From the NCBI RefSeq assembly GCF_003598715.1, contig NZ_QZFU01000006.1:124001-188000 (forward strand): a DNA stretch of 64,000 nucleotides, read 5' to 3'. The stretch is from Nocardia panacis. GTDB lineage: Bacteria; Actinomycetota; Actinomycetes; Mycobacteriales; Mycobacteriaceae. Both the position numbers and the translations under genes were made by a program. This document shows positions 1 to 11,001 of the stretch, piece after piece (position 1 is the stretch's first letter; every line of letters starts with the position of its first letter). Under the pieces are notes generated by a model that was given only the letters and a program-made list of their open reading frames with translations, had not been told where the DNA came from and did no database searches.

Positions 1-2
1 CC

Positions 3-128
3 GATCTGGCCATTGCCCGGCTCATCGCTACTCGCGCCACCACCGAGCTGATCGACCAGGCCTTCGCCCGGCATATCGACCAATTCTCGGCCGCCGCCGA
101 CGTGCTGCCCGCCGAATCCGTCGACTGA
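3..128 (+). CDS. C-terminal end of an unidentified protein (partial)
   Basis: An open frame enters from the left edge and stops with TGA at 126-128, giving 41 residues. The visible tail is helical and mildly acidic, with DLAIARLIAT near its start and LPAESVD at the end. G/C-rich third positions fit coding DNA of this genome. Nothing in it identifies a family, and the start lies outside the window. The call rests only on the uninterrupted frame and codon bias. Confidence 0.5.
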   Translation, partial: DLAIARLIATRATTELIDQAFARHIDQFSAAADVLPAESVD

Positions 129-381
129 TTCGCCGACAACCCTTTCCACACCCTTCGCGCACCCGCCACGGGCGGCGTCGAAACGCGCCCTCGGTAGGCC
201 GGATATACCCGGCCGACACGTCACGGTGACACATCCACCAACGCTCTGACGTCGCGGTTTACAGTGTACCGCTATCCGACGGCACGTTTGACAAGGGTTG
301 ATTCGGCCGGCATCGCCCGGCATTCGTACAGCGTCGAATCCCGGTCCGCGGCATCCGAACGACGGGGCGTATCGCGCACAG

Positions 382-413
382 AAAAACGGCCGGTCGTGGA
401 TCGACCGGCCGTT
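382..413 (-). terminator. Intrinsic terminator of the ggt gene
   Basis: A perfect 12-bp stem (385-396 with 402-413) has a 5-nt loop. On the minus strand it is followed by a short U-run, the complement of the A-run at 382-386. It lies about 25 nt beyond the ggt stop codon. The stretch 129-436 holds nothing else recognisable. Confidence 0.8.
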
Positions 414-436
414 CGAGATTCGAGCAATCCCCGCGT

Positions 437-2380
437 TCAGCGCCCCGCACCCAGGACGACGCCTTCGCGCCGCGGATCCGCACCGCCGATCCAGCCCCCT
501 GGTTCGCGCTGTAACGCGCTGAGGCCGCTCAACTGAGGGGCGACATTCACTTGGTGTCCGAGCTCGCGCAGACGGCGCACCAGCGGGTCGTGGTCGCCGC
601 GATCCGACGGATCGATGGCCGGGTGCTCACCGCCGATTCCCGTGACGGGGGTATTGGCCGCGCCGAAGTCGACCTCGGAGACGGCCTGCTGCGGGTCCAA
701 ACCCCAATCCAACATGCCGACCAGGGTTTTCAGCACGTACTGGATGATCACCCCGCCACCCGGCGAGCCCGCGACATGGGTGAGCTCACCGCGCGAACCG
801 TCGGCGGCGCGGGCGAAGATCAGGGTGGGGCTCATGGAACTGCGCGGACGCTTACCCGGTTGGAGCCGGTTGGCCAGCGGGGTTCCGTCGGGGGCGTGCG
901 GGTCGGCCGAGAAGTCGGTGAGCTGATTGTTGAGCAGGAAGCCGTCGACCATATGCATGGAGCCGAACGCGGATTCGACGGTGGTGGTCATGGCCGCGGC
1001 ATTGCCGTAGCGGTCGACCACCGAGATGTGGCTGGTGCCGTGCTCGGGCTGTTGGGGACCGACACCGAGTGGCGACGGTCCGAATTCGCCCGCGCGGGCG
1101 GTGCCCATGCTGTGCGCGGGATCAATCAGTTTGGCGCGGCGGGCCAGATAGTCCGGATTCAGCAGGGTCTGCGGCGAGTTACCGGGCAGCGGCACGAAAT
1201 CCGGGTCGCCAACGTAGCGGTCGCGGTCCGCGTAGGCCAAGCGCTCGGCCTCCGAGATCAGGTGCACCGCCTCGGGATTGGGGCGACCGCCATTGCGGTC
1301 CGCCGCCTCGGGGCGCAGCGCGGCGAGATCGAAGTGCGACAGGATGCCCAGTGTGGCCGCGACGGTGATCCCGCCGGAGGACGGCGTCGGCATACCGCAG
1401 ATCTGGTGACCGCGATAGTCGGTGCACAGGGCCTCGCGCTTCTTGGCCTGGTAGCCCGCGAGATCGGCGAGGGTCAACTGTCCGGGGGTCCGACCGCCGG
1501 AGGCGGTGTTCGCCGCGTCGACGATGTCGTGGGCGATCGCGCCGCTGTAGAACGCGCCGACGCCGTCGGTGGCGATCGCGCCCAGCGTCTTCGACAGCGC
1601 CGGGTTGACGAGGGTGACGCCGACCTTCTTCGGCGAACCGTCGGGTTGGAAGTAGAGCGCGCGGGCCGCGTCGTCAACGGACAATTCCTTGGCCGAGTCG
1701 GCGATTTGGGCGGCCAGGCGCGGGCTGATGGCGAAACCCTGATCGGCCAGGGCTATCGCGGGGTTGAACAGATCACGCCATTTTTCCCGGCCGTGTTCGC
1801 GGTGGGCCGTCTCCAACATGCGCAGCACACCGGGCACACCGATCGAGCGACCGCTCGCTCGGGTATTGGGCGCGGGTTCGGTGCGATCGGTGTCCGACTT
1901 CCACCGCAGATAGTTCTCGGTCGCCGCAGCGGGGGCCACCTCGCGACCGTCGTATGCCTCGACGGATTTACGCGTCGCGTCGTAGTACATCAGGAATGCG
2001 CCGCCGCCGAGGCCGGAGGACTGTGGCTCCACCTGTCCGAGCATCAACTGCGCGACGACCAGGGCGTCGGCCGCGGTGCCGCCCGCGCTGAGCACCCGGC
2101 AGGCCGCCTCGGTGGCAATGGGATTCGCGGTCGACACCGCGAACGCGCCGGTATGCACCGCCGCCATGCCGGCGCGGTATCCGGTGGCGATCTCCGGGTT
2201 GGTGCTCAGATTCCCGATGGCGCCGACCTGCGGCGGCGGCGCGGCTGTCGGTGTGCCGCTCGCGGGCGTCACACAGTCCGCCGCTGCAGGCGCACCTTTG
2301 TCCGCGCACGCCGTCAGCAACCCCGGCACCAGCAGCGATACTGCCGCCGCGCGCCACCACACCTGTCGTCCGCGTCGCAT
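437..2380 (-). CDS. ggt: Gamma-glutamyltranspeptidase, predicted lipoprotein
   Basis: This enzyme of the N-terminal nucleophile hydrolase family cleaves the gamma-glutamyl bond of glutathione and related peptides, normally outside the membrane. The protein is 647 residues. ATG 2380 is chosen over an upstream in-frame start because it puts MRRGRQ directly before a hydrophobic stretch and the lipobox LTAC, so a lipid-anchored signal peptide is predicted. The self-cleavage site is GTSHISVVD, whose Thr would be the nucleophile of the mature small subunit, and GSPGGG further on matches the substrate-binding loop. It is transcribed away from the solute-binding operon at 2640 and has its own terminator at 382-413. 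Family assignment is secure; the in vivo substrate is unknown. Confidence 0.9.
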   Translation of the reverse strand: MRRGRQVWWRAAAVSLLVPGLLTACADKGAPAAADCVTPASGTPTAAPPPQVGAIGNLSTNPEIATGYRAGMAAVHTGAFAVSTANPIATEAACRVLSAGGTAADALVVAQLMLGQVEPQSSGLGGGAFLMYYDATRKSVEAYDGREVAPAAATENYLRWKSDTDRTEPAPNTRASGRSIGVPGVLRMLETAHREHGREKWRDLFNPAIALADQGFAISPRLAAQIADSAKELSVDDAARALYFQPDGSPKKVGVTLVNPALSKTLGAIATDGVGAFYSGAIAHDIVDAANTASGGRTPGQLTLADLAGYQAKKREALCTDYRGHQICGMPTPSSGGITVAATLGILSHFDLAALRPEAADRNGGRPNPEAVHLISEAERLAYADRDRYVGDPDFVPLPGNSPQTLLNPDYLARRAKLIDPAHSMGTARAGEFGPSPLGVGPQQPEHGTSHISVVDRYGNAAAMTTTVESAFGSMHMVDGFLLNNQLTDFSADPHAPDGTPLANRLQPGKRPRSSMSPTLIFARAADGSRGELTHVAGSPGGGVIIQYVLKTLVGMLDWGLDPQQAVSEVDFGAANTPVTGIGGEHPAIDPSDRGDHDPLVRRLRELGHQVNVAPQLSGLSALQREPGGWIGGADPRREGVVLGAGR

Positions 2381-2639
2381 CAGGGCACCGTATCCACCGT
2401 GCCCGATCCTTCCCGGCACTGGCAATGTCGCGCGGCTATCGCCGAATGCGGTGCGGCCCATGGAAATCGGGGGTATGCCCAGCGCAGACGCTGTCCGGTC
2501 GCCAAGACCACCGTCCCGTACGATCGACCAACTCGAACGATCCGCGGCGACGCATATTCCGCCGAGAATTCGCCCCCGGCGGGGTAAACTCGCCCTCGCG
2601 ACGGAAATGGATTACCGCACAAATATTTTCGGGGGTGCT

Positions 2640-3965
2640 GTGGTCGCGAGGAGGGCAATACTGCGGGCAGGCTTGGCGCTGCCCCTGGTTTCGGCCTGCG
2701 GCGTGCTCTCGGGCGACGAGCGCAAAGTCCGAATCGCGGTGCCGTGGAGCGGTTTCGAATTGTCCGCTTTCCGAAAGGTGCTGCGGGACCGCGAAATCGA
2801 GGGCGCGGTCGAACTGCTACCACTCGGCGACGATATCGGGATCGCGCTGGGTGCGCGCGGCCGCTCGGCCCCGGATATCGTGCTGCTGCCCGAGGCGGGC
2901 CGGGTCGCGGAGTTGGCGGAGGAAGGGCTGCGTCCCCTGGACGAGAGCCTATGGGTCGATGCCGATGGTTGGCGGTACGCTCCCGAATGGCAACAATTGC
3001 TGTGGCGCAATGGACGTCCCTACGGTGTGCCGTTCAAGGCCGCCAATAAATCCCTGGTCTGGTACGACCGCTACGCATTCGGCAAGGAGCCCGGTGACGA
3101 GCCCCGCTCCTGGACGCTGTCGGAATGGCCGCAGCGCATGGAGGAGGATTTCTCCGGACCCGATCGACCGAATCTGCTCGCGCTCGGCGCGGCCGACGGC
3201 TGGGTGCTGGCGAATATGTTCGAGAACGTCCTTTTCGACGTATCCCTCTGGGAGAATGGCACACCTTGGGATTACCAGGATTTGGCAGGCCCCGGCGGCG
3301 GCGTGCGCTGGACGCGCCAGTGGGATCGCGATGCGGTGCGCGCCACGCTCACCGTACTCGGCCGAATATGGGGCAATAAGTTCGCATTTCCCGGCGGCGT
3401 CGCCGCGACGCTCACCCGTCAATACCCGGATGCGGTGCGCGATGTATTCGAACATCGCCGCGCCGCCATGGTCGTCGCCCCCGATTTCGCCGAACCGGTG
3501 GTGCGCCGCAGCCTGGCGCGCGCGGGTCGCCCGGCGGACGCGGTCGGCGTCATGCGCTTTCCCCCCGCGGTGCCGGGCGGGCACCGTCCGCTGATCGCGG
3601 GCGGCGATGTCATCGTGCTCACCGCAGGGGCGAAAAGCGCGGCCACACAGGTGGTCTCGGCGCTGGCGGATCCGGCGGCGCCGCTCACCTGGATCCGGGA
3701 CAATGGCGGCTTCCTCGCCCCCAATCGCCGCACCCCGATCCGCTCCTCGGAGCTGCTGCGCGCGCTCGAACCGACGGCCTGGATCGATTCCTGGACCGAA
3801 TTCGACCTGGCCGACCTGGTGGGCACGGTCGGCCGCCGCGATGGACTGTGGCGCATCCTCACCGAATTCCTCATCGCCGTCGGCGACGGCAAGGTGGACC
3901 GGCTGCGCGAGCAGACCGAGCGCGCCGTCGCCGCGCTGGCCCGATTCGAGCGGAAAACACCGTGA
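2640..3965 (+). CDS. Extracellular solute-binding lipoprotein of an ABC importer
   Basis: The protein looks like a family 1 sugar-type solute-binding protein anchored to the outer face of the membrane. GTG 2640, preceded by a G-rich ribosome binding site, gives a short signal peptide ending in the lipobox LVSAC; ATG 2607 in the same frame would add 11 residues. The mature part carries the usual pattern of this fold, with GVPFKAANKSLVWYD in the first lobe. It is 441 residues, normal for the family. Its TGA overlaps the GTG of the permease gene by four bases (GTGA), so the two are translationally coupled. No ATP-binding gene is adjacent. The ligand cannot be read from sequence. Confidence 0.8.
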   Translation: MVARRAILRAGLALPLVSACGVLSGDERKVRIAVPWSGFELSAFRKVLRDREIEGAVELLPLGDDIGIALGARGRSAPDIVLLPEAGRVAELAEEGLRPLDESLWVDADGWRYAPEWQQLLWRNGRPYGVPFKAANKSLVWYDRYAFGKEPGDEPRSWTLSEWPQRMEEDFSGPDRPNLLALGAADGWVLANMFENVLFDVSLWENGTPWDYQDLAGPGGGVRWTRQWDRDAVRATLTVLGRIWGNKFAFPGGVAATLTRQYPDAVRDVFEHRRAAMVVAPDFAEPVVRRSLARAGRPADAVGVMRFPPAVPGGHRPLIAGGDVIVLTAGAKSAATQVVSALADPAAPLTWIRDNGGFLAPNRRTPIRSSELLRALEPTAWIDSWTEFDLADLVGTVGRRDGLWRILTEFLIAVGDGKVDRLREQTERAVAALARFERKTP

Positions 3966-5805
3966 CCCCAGTCGAATTCGAGGCGGGTGGCCTCATCATC
4001 GAGCTCGCGCCCAGGCGCATGAGCGGCCCTTTGGTGCCGGGGTGGAACCTGTGGGGCAGGCTCGTCTGGGTGCTGCTGCTGCCCGCCGCCGCGCTCACGG
4101 CCGTACTGGTCGTGCCCGCCGCGGCCACCGTGGTCGAGGCGGCGCGAGCGCGCTGGGTGGTGGTGCTGTGGTGCGCGGTCGTACTCGCGGCCGCGGTGGT
4201 GGCGCGCGGGTTGTGGTCTCGGTACGCGGCACAAATCCTGCGGCACAAGGCGATCGCGGTCGGTCTGTTCTCGCTGCCGGGCGTGGTCGCGATCGGCACA
4301 CTGGCCGCGATCCTGGGCGCGGACGGGTTCCTCGCCTATGCCCGCACCACTGCGGGCGTCGTGGTCGCGGTCGCCGTCCTCGGTCTCGCCCTGCTGGCGG
4401 CCCGCAGGCTACGGCGGACCTGGATTCCCTGGTGGCCCTTGATCGTTCCGTTCGGCGTCGCCGCCTTCGTGGCGGGCCTGGCCTTCCGGCTGATCTTCGA
4501 ACTGCCCATCGATGTCGCGAATGATATTGTCGCGCAGAATTTCCGGGTCCAGGCGCAGTGGTTGCTGTACGCGATCCTGCTCGGCGCGGCCTTCGGTTGG
4601 ACCTGGGCGGGCGCGCTTTTCGTGCTGCTGCGCACCGCCATCGGCGAGATCGAGGCCGACCCGGTCCAGTCGGCGCACGTGCGCGGCCCCGACGGCCGAC
4701 CCACCCTGCGCGGCCTGTATACCCTGCTGCGGCCGATGCTCTGGGTATTCGGCCTGGTCGTCGGGGTGGCCGCGGCGCGGCTGTTCGACGTGGTGCTGAT
4801 CGCGGTGCCCGGCTCTCGCCAATACGTGCTCGACAGTGCGACGGTGCATTGGTGGCGGATGACCACCGATGGCGCGGATCCCGGTGCGGCGGCGGCCTTC
4901 TCGCTGCCCTTGGCGGTGCTGATCGGGGTGGCGGCCTGGCTGTCGCAGTCGCCGGGACGCGGCGCCGCGCGACCCGAACCGCTCACCCGCCCGGTGCCGG
5001 TGCGCATCCGACTCGAACCGACCGCCTCCCGCGCCGGTCGACTGCTTTCCGGCGCGCGGCCGCTGCTGCGCGTCACCCTGGTCGCGCTGGCTTTCCTGGC
5101 CCCGATCGTGGTCCTCGTCGTGGTCGGCTGGATCGGATTCGATGGTTCGGCCTTCGACGGTCCGTTCGCGATCTGGCACGACCAGGAGATCTGGCGCTCG
5201 CTGCGCAAGACTGCCGTCGTGGCCGTCATAGCGACCTGCCTGCTGCTCACCGCCGCACTGCCCGCCGCCTACTACACGGCCGCGCTGCGGCCCGAACACA
5301 CGCCGGCCCGCATCGCGGTGACCTTCCTGATCGTGCTGACCGTACTGCCCGCACAGCTGTACGTCGGCCCCATCCACACCGCCATCGAACATCTCGGACT
5401 CACCGGAACCTCGTTGCCGCTCATCGTGACCCACGCGGCCATCGGCCTGCCGATCTCCACCCTCATCCTGCGCGGCGCGCTGCTCGCCCCCGCCGCCACC
5501 GCCGAACCGGAGGCCCCGCGCGGGCGCGCGCTGCGGCGCATCAGGACGACGGCGGCGCGCGCGGTGGGTGCGGTGGCCGTGCTGGAGTTGGTGCAGGTGT
5601 GGAACGACTTCTTCGTCGGGCTGCTCGTGAGCGGGGCCGATCTCAGCCCGTGGTCGCTGCTGCTGTGGGGTGAGGCCCGCCAATTCAACGAGGGCGCGGC
5701 GCATTTGGCCGCCGGTGCGCTGCTGTGTGCCGCGCCGCCGGTGCTGTTGGTGCTGCTCACCTGGCGGCGCCTGCTGGTGCCCGGACTCACCGGAGGGGTG
5801 CTGCG

Positions 5806-5809
<4 letters not shown>
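3962..5809 (+). CDS. ABC transporter permease, two permease units fused in one chain
   Basis: The protein is 615 residues with about 14 predicted membrane helices, roughly twice a standard sugar ABC permease. The first half ends with a cytoplasmic loop (IGEIEADPVQSAHV) and the second half has another (EPEAPRGRALRRIR); both sit where the EAA loop contacts the ATPase. This suggests a UgpA/UgpE-like pair fused end to end with a hydrophilic linker near residues 335-365. The start overlaps the stop of the solute-binding gene and the stop overlaps the ATG of the next gene (ATGA), so all three form one operon. The EAA loops are poorly conserved, so coupling to an ATPase is inferred, not shown. Confidence 0.7.
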
Positions 5810-7641
<1,832 letters not shown>

Positions 7642-7817
7642 GTTCGAACCGAATCACGTTCGCGCCAAGCATGCCGACAGAACTGTCCGCTACGCGCCTA
7701 CGCAACGGCCGGAAATGGCGAATATGTCGCCTCTCTTGCCTCATCGTGCCCAATATTGCATTTTTCTCCGAAATGGCAGTTCGGGATCCTCGCGCGGTGC
7801 GCGGTCGCGCTGCGGCA

Positions 7818-8450
7818 TCAGATGGATAAACTCAGCACCCGCTGGTAGGCGGGAATCCCGGCCTGCGCCAGAGGTTCGGGCACGTCATCCAACCCGCCGG
7901 AGACGAAGCGCATCTTCTGTTCGTACCACTGCTGACCCGTCGAGCCTTCGGTGGTGTACAGCCACACTCTGGTCACACACATATTCGAGAGTTCGTTCAG
8001 TACGCGGTTCATCAACCGCTGTCCGATTCCGCGACCATGCCAGCCGGGCAGGACATAGACGGCGGCGATGTATGCGGTGCCGTTGTCCGGTGGCTCATGG
8101 TTGATGTAGCCGACGACAGCACCCCGTGATGTCCGCGCGACATAGATGGCCTCGCCGCTCGCGATCGCCCGCGCGCATCCGACAACTCTGCGCGGGCCGA
8201 GGGATCTCAACAAGAGGGTGCGCACATGCTCGTCGCGGTCGAGATGCCGAAATGCCTCGCGGCTGCCGAGCACGTAGGCGCGCACGATACCCGCGACATC
8301 GCAGGCACGTGCGCGTTCGATCCGGACGCGCGCATCCCCTTCGGGAAAGTCGCCGGGGAGATCGTCGAAATAGGTTTCGGGTAGATGTTTATTGGGCGCG
8401 GTATCCGATCCACTGGCGACGGTCACTGGCTCGGCGCTGCGCATTGTCAC
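7818..8450 (-). CDS. GNAT-family N-acetyltransferase
   Basis: The protein is 210 residues. The acetyl-CoA-binding motif A is clear: strand AAVYVLPGW followed by the HGRGIGQRLM turn and helix. An N-terminal extension of about 40 residues precedes the fold. Starts at 8450 or 8444 are both possible. It is transcribed alone, convergent with the TPR gene. The acceptor substrate is unknown, as is usual for orphan GNAT proteins. Confidence 0.8.
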   Translation of the reverse strand: MTMRSAEPVTVASGSDTAPNKHLPETYFDDLPGDFPEGDARVRIERARACDVAGIVRAYVLGSREAFRHLDRDEHVRTLLLRSLGPRRVVGCARAIASGEAIYVARTSRGAVVGYINHEPPDNGTAYIAAVYVLPGWHGRGIGQRLMNRVLNELSNMCVTRVWLYTTEGSTGQQWYEQKMRFVSGGLDDVPEPLAQAGIPAYQRVLSLSI

Positions 8451-8796
8451 CTCTCGAACACGGTTTTGAGATTTCCTTCAGTATCATTCATTCCCGGCCG
8501 GGGGAATCGAAGAGAAAGCCGATTCGACAGTCGTTATCCCGCGTAGCGACCGCCGGGACGAAGATTGGCAACGCTGGGAACATTGCCTACCCAACCAAAG
8601 CGTTCGATCGAGTAGCGTTCGCCCGCGGTGATATTGCCCGGGCGAGCCGCTTCGGCCTCCGGCCCGCCCGGAACTGCGGCAGGCCACCCTGCCGATCAGC
8701 CGGCCACGTAGGCGATATCCGGCCGGCAGTCAACGATCCGGCAACGTTTCGCCACAACCCCCTGTCGCAAACACGCGATTAAGTACTCTTTGCGAC
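8451..8796. other. Divergent intergenic region, no gene recognised
   Basis: These 346 bases separate the GNAT gene (minus) from the GlxA-type regulator (plus). Open frames crossing it lack start context and have poor codon bias. Promoters for both neighbours must lie here, but I cannot pick a convincing -35/-10 pair. Confidence 0.4.
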
Positions 8797-9774
8797 ATGG
8801 ACGTCGCCGTTTTCGCAGTCAACGGGGTGGCCGATTTCGGTCTCTCCGCCGTCCTGGAAGCCTTCAGCACCGCCAACGGTGTGCGCGACCAGATCGAGAA
8901 TCCGCCGGAGCCGTGGCGGGTGCGGGTGGTCGCGCTGGGCGACAGCGTCGAATCCGGGCGGGGGCATGTCATACCGACCACGCCTCTGGCGGATTTTCAG
9001 CGCACCGTCGACCTGGTGATCGTGCCCGCGGTGCAGGTTCTGCAGGCCGATGCGCTGGTCGAGTTGGTGTCGGATCCGTCGTCGCGTCCGGTGCTCGATC
9101 GCATCGCGGGTTTGAGTCGTGCGGGCGCGAGTTTGGCGGCGGCCTGTACGGGGACCTTCTTCCTCGCCGAATCCGGTGTGCTGGACGGTCTTTGCGCGAC
9201 GACGAGTTGGTGGCTCGGTCCCACCTTCCGGCGGCGCTATCCGCGGGTGGCCGTCGAGGAGGGGCGTGCGCTGTGTCGGGCCGGTCGGGTCACCACCGCG
9301 GGGGCGGCGCTGCTGCATCTGGATCTCGCGCTCTCGCTCATCGCCGCCCGCAGCCCGGCGCTGGCCGAGCTGACCTCGCGCTACATGGCGGCGGGCAGCA
9401 GCAGGACACAGAGTGAGTACGCGATCCCGGAAGTGCTGGCGCGCGGCGATTCCCTGGTGGCCACCTTCGAACGTTGGGTGCGCGACCACATGGCCGACCA
9501 GTTCCAGATCACCGCCGCCGCCCGTTCGCTCGGTATCACCGCACGCAGTCTGCAACGCGCGACCAGGGCGGAGATCGGCATGTCGCCGCGCGATTTCGTG
9601 GACGAGATCCGGTTGCAGCGCGCCACCCAGTTGCTGCGCACGACGCCGCTCACCGTCGAGGCCGTCGCCACCAAGGTCGGCTATCTCAACGCGGGCACAT
9701 TGCGCTCGCTGTTCCGGCGACGTCGCGGCCGGACCATTGCCGAGGTGCGCGCCTCGATGCTGTCGTGGGAGTAG
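8797..9774 (+). CDS. GlxA-family AraC-type transcriptional regulator
   Basis: The protein is 325 residues in two parts. Residues 1 to about 190 form a DJ-1/PfpI-like domain, with the nucleophile-elbow cysteine in AAACTGTFFLAE. Residues about 215-320 form a double helix-turn-helix AraC domain (ITAAARSLGITARSLQR, then VEAVATKVGYLNAGTLRSLFRR). Family members regulate catabolic or stress genes in response to small ligands. It stands alone; nearby targets could be the VOC or P450 genes downstream, but no operator was identified. Confidence 0.88.
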   Translation: MDVAVFAVNGVADFGLSAVLEAFSTANGVRDQIENPPEPWRVRVVALGDSVESGRGHVIPTTPLADFQRTVDLVIVPAVQVLQADALVELVSDPSSRPVLDRIAGLSRAGASLAAACTGTFFLAESGVLDGLCATTSWWLGPTFRRRYPRVAVEEGRALCRAGRVTTAGAALLHLDLALSLIAARSPALAELTSRYMAAGSSRTQSEYAIPEVLARGDSLVATFERWVRDHMADQFQITAAARSLGITARSLQRATRAEIGMSPRDFVDEIRLQRATQLLRTTPLTVEAVATKVGYLNAGTLRSLFRRRRGRTIAEVRASMLSWE

Positions 9775-9806
9775 GGACCGACGCGCGTCCAGCGGACTTG
9801 ACGGAA

Positions 9807-9841
9807 TGTCGCGAACGGCACCCAAAGTGTCGTTCGCGACA
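9807..9841. repeat. Intergenic palindrome TGTCGCGAACG / CGTTCGCGACA
   Basis: An 11-bp perfect inverted repeat (9807-9817 with 9831-9841) surrounds a 13-base loop, 30 bases after the GlxA-type gene. There is no U-tract. Similar short palindromes occur between genes in Nocardia and Rhodococcus, to my recollection. It may act as a bidirectional terminator or mRNA 3' stabiliser. Confidence 0.55.
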
Positions 9842-9970
9842 CTCGGGTCGCGTCGAGCGGCGTCGTAATCTACGGGGACAGCCGACGCACGGGTCAGCGG
9901 GACTCGCTGCGACGGCACCCTCGGCGTCGGTCCGACGTCGTCTTCCGCCTCGGAGAGTTCGGAGTTGTCC

Positions 9971-10405
9971 ATGGCCCTCGTCGCCACCGCAGGCATCCAC
10001 CACGTTCGACTGACCGTCACCGATATCGATCGGTCCCGCCGCTTCTACCACGATGTGCTCGGACTCGCGATCGCGGCCGAATCGGCGGGCGACCCCGGCA
10101 ACGAAGCGGTGCGCAACGATCCCGAACAGCTCTACGGCGGCGTCGTCTTCCAGATCGGTGACATGCTGCTGGGACTGCGCCCGGTAGCCCCGGCGGGCGA
10201 CCGCTTCGACTCCGCCCGCGTCGGACTCGACCATCTGAGCTTCTCGGTCGACTCCGAGGCCGAATTGCACAGCGTCGCAGCGCGTTTGGCTGCCGCCGAG
10301 ATCGAACACGGCGCGGTGACGCCACTGCCGCAGTTCGGTATCACCATTCTCTCGTTCAGCGATCCCGACGGCATTCACCTCGAACTGTCCGCACCGCTGC
10401 GATGA
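9971..10405 (+). CDS. VOC (glyoxalase/bleomycin-resistance fold) protein
   Basis: The protein is 144 residues, the standard length for a two-module VOC protein. It opens with IHHVRLTVTDIDRSRRFYHDVLGL and has a second module at GLDHLSFSVDSEAEL; the closing strand SDPDGIHLELSAP carries the usual C-terminal metal-ligand Glu. His and Glu at the canonical sites suggest a metal enzyme. ATG 9971 is taken because GGAG lies 7 bases before it; the in-frame TTG at 9965 has no room for a ribosome binding site. Substrate unknown. Confidence 0.85.
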   Translation: MALVATAGIHHVRLTVTDIDRSRRFYHDVLGLAIAAESAGDPGNEAVRNDPEQLYGGVVFQIGDMLLGLRPVAPAGDRFDSARVGLDHLSFSVDSEAELHSVAARLAAAEIEHGAVTPLPQFGITILSFSDPDGIHLELSAPLR

Positions 10406-10424
10406 CCTCACGATCGGAGCGGGC

Positions 10425-10913
10425 ATGAGACTGCGCACCCGGCATTGCCGGATCTTCGAATACACGGTGCTCGCGGGCACCCCGGACGCGATCGACCTCG
10501 AACCGGCCGATATCGGTGTGCGCCATCCCTTCTTCGACTGCCTGCTGCTGACCGTCGGCGTCGAGCACGACAATCCTCGGGTCGCCGAGATCGCCGTGCC
10601 GGTGGTGCGCCGCATCGTGGCCCGCGCGGGCGCGTGGCAGATCGTGGTCAACGGTTTCCTCGACGCCGCCGAACGGGACGTCGAGAATCGCGCCGACGCC
10701 CGCGCCATCCTGTCCGAACTGAGCGAACGCCTCGAGGAGCGCGGCGAACTGGTTCACCTCATGCCCTTCGGCTGGGTCAATACCTGGTACGCGGACCTGC
10801 TGGACACCGCCGATACCGAGATCTCCATCCATGTACCGCTATTCGACGACACATACCCCAACGTCCCGCTCTCGCGAACCTGCCCGACCCCCTCCGTCCG
10901 ATCCCGACATTGA
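10425..10913 (+). CDS. Stand-alone threonyl-tRNA synthetase editing domain-like protein
   Basis: The protein is 162 residues. Its pattern (a first strand CRIFEYTVL, then CLLLTVGVEHDN, a helix, the strand WQIVVNGF, the helix ARAILSELSERLEERG, then VHLMPFGW) follows the archaeal-type threonyl-tRNA synthetase editing domain, a D-aminoacyl-tRNA deacylase-like fold. In that family the domain removes Ser from mischarged tRNA-Thr. No synthetase part is attached here. The start has GGAG 8 bases upstream. The last 25 residues are low-complexity. Resemblance is by eye, so a different role on the same fold is possible. Confidence 0.6.
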   Translation: MRLRTRHCRIFEYTVLAGTPDAIDLEPADIGVRHPFFDCLLLTVGVEHDNPRVAEIAVPVVRRIVARAGAWQIVVNGFLDAAERDVENRADARAILSELSERLEERGELVHLMPFGWVNTWYADLLDTADTEISIHVPLFDDTYPNVPLSRTCPTPSVRSRH

Positions 10914-10931
10914 TCGCATGACCCACACGCC

Positions 10932-10985
10932 TTGCGTGTACGTATACATCTACTTATAGTGTGCTTATCCGCAGTCGTATACGTA
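10932..10985 (+). promoter_or_regulatory. P450 promoter with flanking inverted repeat (candidate operator)
   Basis: TTGCGT (10932-10937), a 17-base spacer and TATAGT (10955-10960) form a good SigA-type promoter. A 9-bp inverted repeat, TACGTATAC at 10939-10947 and GTATACGTA at 10977-10985, places one arm in the spacer and the other just past the expected transcription start. That geometry fits a repressor site. Confidence 0.6.
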
Positions 10986-11001
10986 TATCCGAGGAATGGG
11001 T

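Noticed and set aside
551..2587. A 678-residue plus-strand open frame opposite ggt
   Set aside because: The composition is typical of an antisense artefact and the minus strand encodes a clear gamma-glutamyltranspeptidase.
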